Positions 28,673 through 40,060 of a stretch of DNA of 47,499 nt are shown here, one piece after another. Source of the DNA: Symsagittifera roscoffensis (taxonomy: Eukaryota; Xenacoelomorpha; Acoela; Convolutidae). The stretch lies in NCBI RefSeq assembly GCF_963678635.1, contig NW_026971167.1, positions 1 through 47,499 on the forward strand, in the 5' to 3' direction. The translations under genes were made by a program, and so were the position numbers. The stretch's first letter is position 1. Every line of letters begins with the position of its first letter. The notes under the pieces are model-generated. The model was not told the origin of the DNA, made no database searches, and saw only the letters and a program-made list of their open reading frames with translations.

Positions 28673-28922
28673 GTAAATGTTTTTCCTTTTTAAATAAAAA
28701 CCTAGGAGAAAATACTTTGATTAATACTTTTTCTGAGTCTGAAATGTCTATACAAAAAATTTGAAAACAGCTCTTGTAAAAATAATAGAGTGTTTTCATC
28801 AATATTTTTGATCTGTCGATTTTTTATTCAAAGGTTCTGACTGATGATAAAACCAGCAACAATCAAGTTCACATTTTCGTGAAAATTTCAATGGAAATCG
28901 ACCCGAAAAAATTTTATCTATC

Positions 28923-29091
28923 GAAGCTGAATTATTACCAATAATTCTTTGCTAAACATCTTTAAATGGTTTCTCAACCCATATTTTACTTTATTATAGA
29001 AAACAAGATTTGAAAAATCAAAGTAAAATTATCGGGTTGAGAAACCATTTAAAGATGTTTAGCAAAGAATTATTGGTAATAATTCAGCTTC
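28923..29091. repeat. Perfect 58-bp inverted repeat (long hairpin)
   Basis: 28923-28980 and 29034-29091 are exact reverse complements, with further pairing inside (ATTTTACTTT with AAAGTAAAAT) leaving a short loop. The right arm is part of a longer unit duplicated at 29646-29950. The left arm is not present beside that second copy. Confidence 0.95.
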
Positions 29092-29950
29092 AGATTATTG
29101 AAGGCTCGTTGAAACGAGACAATTTTCCATCTAAAGTTCAGCTTTCATGTAAAAGTTTGTTCCAATTGGATTTTTTTGATATATAGAAGATGAAGCAGAA
29201 ACTGAGAAAATGAGATAGAAACTCAATTTAATTCATTAGGGGTTTTGATACAATTTTGATAAAATTTACTGAGTTTTTGCCTACTAGTTGTATGCTTGCT
29301 GAGGTTCTGTTGTGTTAACTTTGTAGTAAAATTGAATAACAAATGCAATTAACTGCTGAAGTATTTGTTGAAATTTTGTTAAAAAACTGGATTTACAAAA
29401 CATCGACTAAGTGAAAGGTTTTGCCTAGTTGCAATTTTGAAGTTTTCCCTGCTTAGTTATTAAAAAAGTGTTCATAGAGTAGTGCAACATTAAGCAGATA
29501 ATGGGGGTTGATATATTAAGAATTATAGATGTCTACTGTTTTTTTTGTCAATTTTAAATTAATAACATGATAACTGACCTGGAAAAAATAAAAAACTGTA
29601 TGTTTATGTTAACCTTTGAAAAATTCAAGATAATCATACATCATTCTCAACCCAAAGTTTACTTTATTTTAGAAAATCAGATTAGAAACAACAATATAAA
29701 ATTATTAGGTTGAACAAGTCATTTAAAGACGTTTAGCAAAGGATTTTTGATAATAATTCAGCTCCAGATTATTGAAGGTTGGTTGAAAATATACATTTTT
29801 CCGTCTAAAGTTCAATTTCTAAGAAAAATTTTGTTCCAATTGGATTATTTTGATAGATAGAAGATGAAGCAGATACTGAGAAAATGAGATAGAATCTCAA
29901 TTTATTTCATTAGGAGTTTTGAGATAATTTTTTTTAAAATTTAGCTTAAA
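28974..29950 (+). repeat. Dispersed direct repeat, ~300-bp unit in two copies
   Basis: 28974-~29280 and ~29646-29950 align over most of their length (for example gttccaattggat, gaagatgaagcag and gagaaaatgagatag in both), with scattered substitutions and an offset of about 670 bp. It is a non-coding repeat of unknown family. Confidence 0.8.
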
Positions 29951-32900
29951 AAGAATCCGACATTAAAAGTGTCAAAGGTTTGTAATCATGTGTAATTCAT
30001 TAGAAAACTTTGTTATCATTCGATATATAAGGTAACTTTTCATGGAAAATCAGATGTTTTGAGGATAATTTTTGTAAAGTAAACCCAATCCTACATTTTT
30101 TGGAAGAAGATAAATGAAGCATAAAACAAAAAATTGCATAAATGAAGAATAAAACAATTTTTTGAGACCCGCTCTATTAGAAGTTTTTAGATATTGTAGA
30201 TGTTAGGAACTAGGTTCCCTTGCGTTTTCCGAAAGTTTTCAGATTATAACGTAGAGATATAATATAAAGTAGAGCTGCTCCTAATATGTTCCTAAACCGT
30301 AAAAAAATATTAATATTCTCATTTTTTTTTATACGTTTTAGAATGTTTTAACCAGCACCGATTCTTTATCACTTGGATATTTTGAGGAAAACTTCCGTCA
30401 AAAAATAAGTTCAAGTCAAGACAGAAATTTCTTTTGCAAGAAAAGTGATAGTTATTGGCCCAAAAATTGTTTTTTTTTTTTGCTTAAATATTTTACCGCA
30501 GCAACTAAACAAGGGAACCTTGAGGAAGATATTTACAGTTCATATCGTATTAATCAGACGGAATTAGATCCGATTTCATCTCTGCCAGCAATTTGTTCGT
30601 TCAAAAAATACTATGTTTTTCCTAAAATCTCCAGTTCTGACTAAATTTTTTTGCATAGTGTGTTCAATAGCAAAGACCTGTAAAAGCAGAAAGTAAGAAC
30701 AACTTTTAAACATAGAGTATTTTTACGGAAAATTATGAAAATTATGTTGCAGAACCAACAGAGAGATAATCATCAGTTATGAACAAGTTTTTGTTGAACT
30801 TGAGCCAAAATGGAATAAATTTTAAAGAAACATTATCCCCTTGTTAGTCAGTTTTAGCAATTAACTGTTCATTTTCCATCATTGATCTGGAAATTTTTAC
30901 GATCAAGGTGGATAACTCCTCAGAATTTGTAATTTGTGTACAAATTTTGGTTAATCATTGAGAATAAACTGAGGAGCAACTAAATCATGGAGTTAAATCT
31001 AGAAAATCTATATGGAACATTGCTCTTAATGTTCATTTGTATTGAGAGTCATAATTCAATTCTCCCTGATTTGGACAAAAACTCAGTTAATTACCCAAAT
31101 AAAATGTTGAAAATATAATATTTTTGACAGATATGATAAATTGTTACTTACTCTCTCAAAAACTACGGTTAATATCACTATCTTCCGCAAGTTTCATTTT
31201 CGCTTCAGCTTTTATGAGCTTTTTTGTTAATGTTGAGATCATTATATTACCTGCTTTGTAACTCAAATAATGCTAAAGTTTATCGTATTTCAATGTTTTG
31301 TGTAAAAATTTTGTAAAAAATCTAAATTTTTATTCAAATTTTTGTATCGTTGTCTCAACATGATACCGTTAAAAATATAGTTTGAGCTCAATTTTGAAAT
31401 TAGTGCATATTTTTTTAAATTAGATCAGAGGTAACAAAAATTTAACCAAAACTTTGAGATTTCTGCAATTTTTTCCAAAAAGCTTGACTTTTTTCAGTAG
31501 GTTTCAGCATAGTTTCAGATAGATAGAAAGTAACATTATCCAGTAAAATAGGTCGAATTATGGCTTATCCTATCGTGTTTTGAGATGTTTTTTGATTTTT
31601 TTTTTCATTTTTTTCGATACAATTCCAAAGTTTTTTCTCAAAATCTCTTACCATTGACTGACCGTGTACCAAAAACTAATTAAAAACCCTTCATTCTACA
31701 ATATACACGTAATAAACAATTAATATTTTTCAATTAGATAACGCGCGCCAAGAATTTTGCAGACATTTCCACACAGATTCCGGTTTTTCTTACCATTATC
31801 TTACCATCACAAAAACCATAGAAGCTTACCATCGGTATCCATATCTTAATACATTGTAGACTATATTCCTTAGGTTAAAACAAAGGGGGTCATCACAAAT
31901 ACCCCCCCCCCCCCCCGCACGACGATTTTCATCCAAAAATTACTACTAACGTTTGTCTACTTCGGCTACTTTGACACTCTCGGAATGATGACCAAACTTC
32001 CACTCATCTCCGGTATTCAGCAAACGCTCTCTTTTACCCTCCAACGAACGCCAAATTTATAAGTGTTTTATAATATTTAGCTTTTTTGCAAAACGTGCAA
32101 AACCGAAGATCTTGAATTAAATACAGTTTCTCTCTTTTAGTCTTTGACAGAAAAAGTTTTTTAAAATAAAAGTACCCCTTCATGTACGTGAAAACAGCAG
32201 AACTTAGCCAGTGTTGACGAAGGAGGTTTTCAGATGCCGGATAGGTTGTGCATTCGTAAAATGTGTTTTTGTCGATTTTATGGTAATGTTCAAATATAAA
32301 AGGAACATATGAACAAAGGGGAGATTTAGGCGACATTCAAACAGTAAATTCAATCAGCATTGAAAGGGTTAGGGGTTCTAGAAGCCAGAAAAGTAATTAA
32401 ACAGTTACCCATGGAGCCTTAGCCTATCAACAAGATTCCGAAAAAAGAACCACCTCATCCAAAGCTGGGTGATAGTTTTAACGAGAAGGTGTTTTTCAAA
32501 CACCTCTAAAATTGTAATATATGCAATAAGCTGTCACTTTTTTGTAATTTAATTTTTTTTAACAATTCACTCCTATGTAATTCAGCACGTGATCAATCTT
32601 TTGATTTTAAAAATATTTGTTTCTATAAGACTTAAAAAATCGAAGCTGACAAACACGTTATGGCGTCATGATAACTCTTAGAGTGTAAAACATATTTCTA
32701 AAAAAATATGTGAATAACTTCAATTATCCATCAATTCTTCTGAATGAATTGCCCAATCCTGAAGAGTCCATCAAGACTCGTCGTTGAACTACAATGAAAA
32801 CAGCACAGTCGCAAGGAACCTAATTCACAAAATTTAGGATAACTAAGAGGATTTCCATCTGCATCACATCAACTCACCACTTTCATCATATGAAGTTTTT

Positions 32901-33100
32901 ATAGCCTGTTAAAAATTCACAAATGTTTGTCATCAGTTTTTTAAAAATTTATCCGAAGTTAAGGGTCAGTTTTCTAGCTTCTTTTTTAAGTAAAAAAGTT
33001 AGAAAGACAATCAATCAACCTGAAAAACACCTGCACACTCACTCAATTTTTCGAGAATGTTTTAACTTATTTGATTCTAAACTTCTGAATTTTTTAATGA
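29951..33100. other. AT-rich non-coding interval
   Basis: Mostly low-complexity A/T sequence. It includes a 15-C run (31902-31916). One 100-codon minus-strand ORF at 32034-32336 (starts MSPKSPLCSYVPF, two Cys pairs including FCTFCKK) has a protein-like composition but no motif that I recognise and no start or splice support. I leave it as a possible relic. Confidence 0.45.
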
Positions 33101-33161
33101 TTATCGCTACATTGAAATAATGGTTATCGCTACATTGAAATAATGGTTATCGCTACATTGA
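33101..33161 (+). repeat. 23-bp tandem repeat, 2.7 copies
   Basis: TTATCGCTACATTGAAATAATGG at 33101-33123 and 33124-33146, with a partial copy to 33161. The copies are identical. Confidence 0.95.
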
Positions 33162-33539
33162 TCATTCGCCCTTTTTCGCGAAAACACACAAAGTTAATCA
33201 GCTTGCAATGAAGCGAACATATGAACTAATTGATTACAAAAACCAATCAGGTTTGAATAATTAATTATGTTTCCTTTTCAAATCATAAAAGATCAAAATC
33301 CCTGTCACAATTATCGTTACAGGTTTTGATAAACCTCGTAGGCCCGTAAACTCAGCTCACCAGCGCCCGATTTTAGTATGAGATTACTTGGCTAGATAAC
33401 ATGTGTTTTTCTTATAGATTTACATGGTCCTGCCTCAGGTTCTAAAACCTGACGATTCTTAGTTTGACGCGTCAATACTTCTCAGCAGACAACTTGCTTA
33501 TAATTACAGTTGTAGTCAGGTAGGTCTTCCTTGCCCATT

Positions 33540-34458
33540 TATTTTTAAGCCAACAAAAGGCCACCGATACGTTTTGATTTCTCTCCGTCCATGTTGGGTT
33601 CTACATTATTGTTTGGATTTTGCCAATGACTCGATCGAAACTTTCCAGAGTCTCAGCTCTATGTTTGAAAGTCCCCTGATCTCGTCAATACTCATCAGAA
33701 AAATAGTTCTACTTTTTAAGTTTGGTTTTGAAAACAAGATTTGGATTTCTTTTAGTACCAAAAGGCTTATTCAGGCTATCTTATTCTGCTTTTCGGCGAA
33801 AAAACGTGCTTTCGGTCAAAGTTTTATTCAAAACCTTTTATTGTTAACCTAGGAGTTTTTCTGGCGATGAACCTGAGCTATTTCGGGTATTTTAATACAA
33901 AACGTTTGGAAGCCCTTCTCCCAGGCAAGCTGACTAGCTGATCTGGAGTTACCCTCAATCTTTCAACAATCTGTCTGTTTTGTTTTTGGTGTTCTGGATG
34001 TGAAACTTAAAACTAATTAATTCGACACGTTTAACCGACAAAAAAGTCTCACAGTCAGCCACCGGTGGGGTTTAGAAGGGTTAGAATGCCCTGTAATGTT
34101 AATTGTCTGCACTGAACAATAGTTAACTGTCCAGCACCACAACTTTTTCCGTGATTATTTCTGTTAGTTTCGAAATATCACTTAGTTATGTCCTCAGACT
34201 GGCTGAGTTTTCACAACTCAAAATGGGCTCCAGCAAGAGTGTGTTAACCTTTTTCAGTTTATAACTCGCTCACTTCCTCTTTTCAATAAGTGCTTGACTA
34301 ACATCGGTTCTAAATTTTTCGACAGTCTTTTGACCGAATTTCGTTTTTTTTCTTACACCATTATCCCATAACCGACTCAGTTTCGATAAATTCGGACTTC
34401 TTGCAGAAGACCAAAACTGTTTTAACTTTCCCAGATTTTCTTCCCATTCCCTAACAGT
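33540..34458 (-). pseudogene. Decayed minus-strand coding region, family unknown
   Basis: The best part is 34123-34458: 112 codons in one frame with only two internal stops, containing REWEENLGKLKQFWSSA, SKLSRLWDNGVRKKTKFGQK and KLTEIITEKVVVLDS. Near 33600-33760 another stretch reads IDEIRGLSNIELRLWKVSI. A CxxC-like piece (CEKCHDEVVDSS) lies just upstream near 34520-34560 in a different frame. The composition is protein-like over ~900 bp but broken many times. I do not recognise the family. Confidence 0.4.
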
Positions 34459-34599
34459 TTATTTGATCTCAATCATCTTGTCTATCGCATAGTCCTATTT
34501 TGCTTCCGGGATGAATCAACCACCTCATCGTGGCACTTCTCACATTAGTTCAAACACTTATTCCTAACTTTCGTCCAAAAAATCCACTAAACGCATCAT

Positions 34600-36110
34600 G
34601 GGTCGATTTATGATTCAATACCGATCGACAGCTGTAGCCACCGAAAGCACTTTCTCGATGAAATTGATCATGTTTTTCCTAAAATCGAATATGCTCACAT
34701 AATCTTTAATTTCACATCACTTTTTTGTTGAGTAAGCTTTCAAGGAAAAAAACTAAGAGCATTTATGAGTGAGGCGATCAGGAAGGCCTAGCAGTCCGCC
34801 ATAATTTCTGATAAAGCTTAAATTTCCGGTACCGCCGACTATGAGTTAAGATAGCAATTAGGACACAAAAGTAACGCAGACGGGTTGTGGGAACATAGTG
34901 AATAACTCTAGATTACCTAGTTAGCGTGCGTTGGAGAGCAGTTTCTAAATGTTTCGTTTCAAAAGTTGGGAGCGATTACCAGAAAAAGTTCAGGTTCGGC
35001 GCCAAAAACTAATTTTAAATTCGTTTACTCGGAAACTTGTTTTTTTTTGTTATTGATCAGAAGATTTTTTTAAATTGTCTGATAACTTTTGGCTGCAAAA
35101 TTTCCTTGTATGCTAAATTTGTCTACGAGTAAAAATTTCAAAATTTTACACAGTTTTCTAGAAGTTGTTCAAAACTGCTTTCAACTTTTCTCTTCTAAAG
35201 ACGAGTCAACGGCCGACTCCATTATTTACATTCCATAGCACTCTCGTTATCTTTCGCCGAGATGTTACTTGCTAGGAATTTTTTTGTAAAAACAAAAATT
35301 TAAAAACGTTTTTTTTTTCTGACAGATGAAAAAATAATTAACTGCAACGCATATTGTAAGTGTTCAATGTTTTCGAATAAATTGTTGCACTTCTAAATCA
35401 GCGGACATGAAGATAAAAGAAACTGGGATTATCATGAATAAATTTTGATAGCTTCTGATAGAACCTGAAATGGGAAAATTCTCTTTTTTATATTTTATAA
35501 TTCTTTTTGTTTCCTTATTGACCATTCTTGGATACCTTATAAAACGTACCCGAAAAACCTGAAATTCAGCAGTTTTTTCCGGTTGAGCAACCATCACTCA
35601 AGGTGCCCCTTTATTCTGGCTTGGAGTTGAATTAGTTTTTTACAGTGCAGTTTTGAGTTTAATTACTCTTATAAACACAGAGAAAAATCATTTTACATTT
35701 CAATCTAGGACAAAAAAGGAAAATTGTTCTACATACAATCATTGGATGATTCAAAAAGCCTTGATTTTGGCTTTTCTACTGGACAAAGGTTTTTCAAAAC
35801 AGCTTCCCAGTCCAGGTTTCTGTTTTTGGATTTTTGAACAATGCAGCTTGCATTTTTTGTTGCAGGACAAAATCTGCAGAAATTAAGGTAGTTTATGTCA
35901 AGTAGAATCAATCCGTGGGGCGGCTGGCCTCCAAGTAATAAGAGAGGCTAAAGTTTTCCGGGTCCGCATTCGTGTTAAAGAAGGATTTAGGTTTTTCAAA
36001 AAATAAGTTGACTTATCGGAAGTCAGAGTTTCAGATGGTAAGATGGTAATTACAAAAAAGGTTGTCAAAAAAATGTGGCGACAGATTTTGACGCTAGAGC
36101 AATGTTTAGG
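34600..36110. other. Mixed interval with short ORFs, no assignable gene
   Basis: Minus-strand ORFs at 35364-35597 (77 codons, VFRVRFIRYPRMVNKETKR) and 35729-35911 (60 codons, several Cys, LDWEAVLKNLCPVEKPKS) have protein-like composition and could be further relic pieces. They are separated by stop-rich DNA and carry no motif that I know. The rest is non-coding. Confidence 0.3.
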
Positions 36111-36488
36111 ACTATAAACAATTTTGGATCCTTAAACAAAAGATGATTAACCCAAATGTATCATTTAAAAAGAATTGTTGAAAAAATAATTACAGAGAAA
36201 ATGTATAAACTTACAGCTAAATAGCGAATTTTTCCACATAATCTGTTCTAGGCGTTGAGGTTTATTATGTATCCCATCACATTCAACTTCCTATTCTGAT
36301 AGAACTATAAACAATTTGGATCCACAAACAAAAGATGATTAACCCAAATGTATCATTTAAAAAGAATTGTTGAAAAAATAATTACAGAGAAAATGTATAA
36401 ACTTACAGCAAAATAGAGAATTTTACCACATAATCTGTTTTAGGCGTTGAGGTTTATTATGTATCCCATCACATTTAACTTCCTATTC
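36111..36488 (+). repeat. Tandem duplication of ~186 bp (offset 193 bp)
   Basis: Copy 1 36111-36296 and copy 2 36304-36488 agree at nearly every position (ACTATAAACAATTT... to ...CTTCCTATTC), with a handful of substitutions and one-base indels. They are separated by a few bases (TGATAGA). Confidence 0.9.
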
Positions 36489-36677
36489 ATAAAAAAAGCT
36501 CAGTCAGTTTTTAGTTTGTTCATAAGTTGTAACAGCATGGTTAATCAGATCAAACCATCTAATAGTTGACTTCAAATTCACTGAATCATCCATTACTTGT
36601 CGATGCCATTGGATCAACTCCAGCGATTTTTAATGCCCTATTGTTCAATTTTTACTGCTCAAGTTTTTTAACTTTCA

Positions 36678-37650
36678 CTATCGCAATAGAAATACATTTT
36701 TACTACATAGGCAGAACGTTTTTTGCATTTGTCCTCCACATTGAACAACCCTAGTTTTCTCTTTGTATGTTTTTGTGTTGAAAGCAGCAAGTACGGAGTA
36801 AAAAAAAGCTTTGCGAATCTGCTCTAGAATCATATCGACAGTCTTTTCTTCGCTTTTCAATCCAATCTGCTTGTTTTCTGGATCGGATACTTTCATTTTT
36901 TTTCTAACAAAGCCAAATTGAGCAAAGCTGTATCCAATTCGTGCCCTTCAAAGTTGTTGCCGACGCGAAAGTCATCGAATCATATCTTCCCGTAAACTTT
37001 CGAGCGAATCACTATCACTCGAGAAGCACGGTTGAATTTGAAACTTGTTGTCAGTGGACTTGTGTAGTCTTTAACATACATGTCCCTTGTTATTTTAAAG
37101 TACATTTTTATTAGTATCTTTGTTATTGTATCATTGTCGATAGTCACGAAAGGTGGTAATCTTTTCCTGATCCTATAAAGATTTCAAACAGTCGTAGAAC
37201 ACAGACGGTAAAATGTTTTTTTTTCAATCCTGTTTTTTTTTAATTGCTCGCTCTTCATTTACCCCACAATTGAGAAGCTTCTAAAAATCGATATTCTCTG
37301 TATCGAGAAAAATGATGTTATTCAATTTACTCTACAGCTCATCAATTTCGTCGGTAGGTTAACTATTCACATGAAAATATCCTTTTATCTAACTGACCTT
37401 GTAAGCTTTTTAAAAGAGTCTAAATTAAATGCTCCAACCAAAACATTCATTATCTCCAGAAGCTTAAAATCTCCAAAAATGAAAGAAACAAAGTCGTTCG
37501 ATTTCTTGATAACTGAAGTTTTAATTTCCTTTCATTGTTTAGATAGGGGATGAGAAAAAAATTTAACGATGATAACAACTTACCAGCCTTTGTTGAAACC
37601 AATTCCTGGTAGATTGTTGGCGTATCTCGCGATTTGTTACAACAAATCAA
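36678..37650 (-). pseudogene. Decayed minus-strand gene, ~300 codons, family unknown
   Basis: Successive minus frames look coding. 37450-37650 contains DTPTIYQELVSTKAGKLL. Then a frame around 37380-37520 holds DFVSFIFGDFKLLEIMNVL. Then about 36893-37238 is open for ~110 codons with a single TGA (contains RLPPFVTIDNDTITKIL, RASRVIVIRSKVYGK and DDFRVGNNFEGHELDTALL). Then, after a run of eight A that shifts the frame, 36678-36896 follows (SDPENKQIGLKSEEKTVDM). This is one protein with several frame breaks. I do not recognise the family, so a dead transposase and a dead host gene remain equal options. Confidence 0.5.
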
Positions 37651-38544
37651 TAAATTGGTTTTTTTGAACCCTCTCTTTTCCTCAGTTTTTATTTACTCGT
37701 TTTTGTGTTCTCATGCTTCTTTTCTTTTAAGACTGCCTCGTTCGTTAATCGTACTGAAAATCGTTTAAATCAGCTTTTTGATGTTAAACCTAATTTCCAG
37801 TAATTTTGATCGCATCTTTGCTAATTTTCGCCAATAAATCCAATTGGCCTAAAAGTCAAAAATGATAGGTTGTGGATTTTGTAACACAAAATTATAGGTT
37901 TGTCCAGATAATTGTATGAGATTGACACTAAAATCATTCCATGCTTCCAGTTCAAAATTGTGTTTCTATCAGTTTTATTTCTTAGTTTGACACGCAAGTT
38001 GATTCAATTTCAAAAATGCGACAAAGATTTTATTCCAATCAGCAACAGAATCATTCCTTTTACTCGCATTGAACTCGTTATTTTACGGGAGAATGGACGA
38101 TTTTTTTTTCTGGGAAATGGAAGATTTAAATTTTTCCAGAAAAAAAGTAAAGGTAGTTTTTCAAAAAAAAAACGAAAAAAAAATTCGAGTGAACGATTGA
38201 TTTTCATGTGAGATAAACTCGGATCGAAATTAAATGGTTACTTAGAGAAAATCAACCAATCAAGATTGAATATTTTTATGGTAACACTGTTTTTTCATTT
38301 CAACCAATCAGAGTCCAGTTTTTTCTTAATGTTTTTTCTTTGTTACTTTTATAATTTTAATCAGTGTTTAAAATAATCTAACAAAAATCGTTTGATTTTT
38401 CGTCGAGTTACTTTACAACCAGAAAGGAAAAAAATCCAATTGATTTTTTTGCAGACGAAATAGACAATACTTTTTCATAGTTTTCAGGACTTTGTAAAGC
38501 GCGATTTAGGTTCGTGCGGCTATAGCACGAATTAGGGTTATTTA
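37651..38544. other. AT-rich non-coding interval
   Basis: It holds low-complexity A/T runs (for example 38100-38190). Nothing recognisable. Confidence 0.5.
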
Positions 38545-38815
38545 ATGTATTTTAGAGAAAGTTATGCAATCAAAGAAATTGTTTTTCAACCAACTATTGA
38601 GTATCAAAGCTTTAAACTGGCCGCTGAGTCACACCTGACAAGAAAAGAACCTGATGATGTATTGGAATGGAAAAAATGTATATTGTCAAACCAACAGCAG
38701 ATTTTAAGTAAGATATTTTGCTCCAGAAATGCAAAAGAAAACAAAAAACTTTCAAGATTATTTCATTAATTTTGAAAATGACAGCCACAACGACAGAATA
38801 ACACAAGCTTTTTAA
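38545..38815 (+). pseudogene. Coding-like fragment with one frameshift
   Basis: The 74-codon frame from ATG 38545 contains KEPDDVLEWKKCILSNQQQI and LSKIFCSRNAKENKK. At the A-run near 38744-38752 the coding character passes to the next frame (DYFINFENDSHNDRITQAF), which ends at TAA 38813. Unknown family. It may be an exon fragment. Confidence 0.35.
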
Positions 38816-39229
38816 AACAATTCAAAAGCTTTGATATTTTCTAATACTATCTTGGTTTTTTGCTGGAAAAATACCCCGAGAAATCAAAAAATCTTGTGCA
38901 GCTTTCCATTCAAGCAAAACATCTTAAAATTCGGTTCTTTTCTGAACCCTTAATTTTTTCAGCTAAAGTTCTCCGGTAAAAAATATTTTTTATGAATTTA
39001 ATCTGTAAATAAGTTTAGTTTACTATTTCAATCTTGAAAAAAATAAATTCTTCAAGCCGTTTTTCTGGGTACGCAGTTTTTCTCATTTTTCTGTTTCCTA
39101 TATGAAACAAAGGTTAAAAAAATTTTCGGATCAAAAAAATTGTTATTTTATAAGTTTTGGAGAACAATCATTCAGCTACTGAATATGTACTTTCAATGGC
39201 ACTTTTATTACTTGCAGTCCGCATTTCTG

Positions 39230-40060
39230 CCAGCAACATGTCAAACTCGACCCTAACTCCATGAATCCAACCAGAAACTTATCTAGCCATCCATCCGATT
39301 TGCTGTACATTCAACTGGCAGTCGTTTTTTTTAAACAGCCCGAACTTAAGTAAAACTATCCCATCATCAATTTATCTAAATTAAAAACCAAACAACCGTC
39401 GAGCTATCTAGTTATCAGTGCATCTATGTAACCATACTTTAAATCATCTGCCGATCTAATCGTTGCGCTAACCTTCCATCATCAATACATCCATCAATGC
39501 GTCAATCGATCTAGCGATGAATATATTCAACCAACTACCAAGCCAACTTTTTACCCATAATTTAAGCCAAGTTATCATTGATCTGCCTATCCATCCGCAT
39601 TTTATAAAAATAGCCATCAATCCATCTAACCAGTTATAAATCCATCCATGCATCTATCCATGTTTTCATCAGGTCTTCAATTCTTCTAGCCAGACATCCA
39701 TTAGGTCATCATTATATGTGTCAGTCCAACAGCCGTTCGATCTGCAACTCATTCTGACATCTAGTCACTCATTTCGCTTTTAGCGTGCTCATCCATTTAA
39801 ACAGTTATCCAGCCAACCAGCCATCTATCCAACCAATCTTCAATGTAACCAGTCACTCATTCAGCCCTAAATTGATCCGCCGTTCAATCAATCAATTTAG
39901 TCGTGTATCAACCCAACAATGTATCATCCGTCCATCAAGCCATCAATGCTTCCGGCAGCGAATCTTTTTATCAAACAATGCAACCGCAGAAACAAACATC
40001 GAGTCATCAGATGAACTATACGTTGATTTGATTCAACCGTTGATTTGGTTCCATCTTTGA
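39230..40060 (+). repeat. Degenerate ATCC/CATC minisatellite
   Basis: About 800 bp peppered with CCATC, ATCCATC and related CAT-C words (for example 39590-39660), with C on the plus strand and G rare. The periodicity is irregular, as in an old tetranucleotide-derived minisatellite. The small ORFs inside are by-products. Confidence 0.75.

Noticed and set aside
31902-31916. 15-C homopolymer
   Set aside because: No inverted partner nearby, unlike the run at 8731. It is probably simple slippage or sequencing length error.
37912-38211. Overlapping plus and minus ORFs of 99 and 65 codons
   Set aside because: Driven by A/T homopolymers (Lys/Phe runs on both strands).
39468-40060. ORFs within the ATCC minisatellite
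   Set aside because: Repeat-derived reading frames (Ser/His/Pro-rich), not genes.
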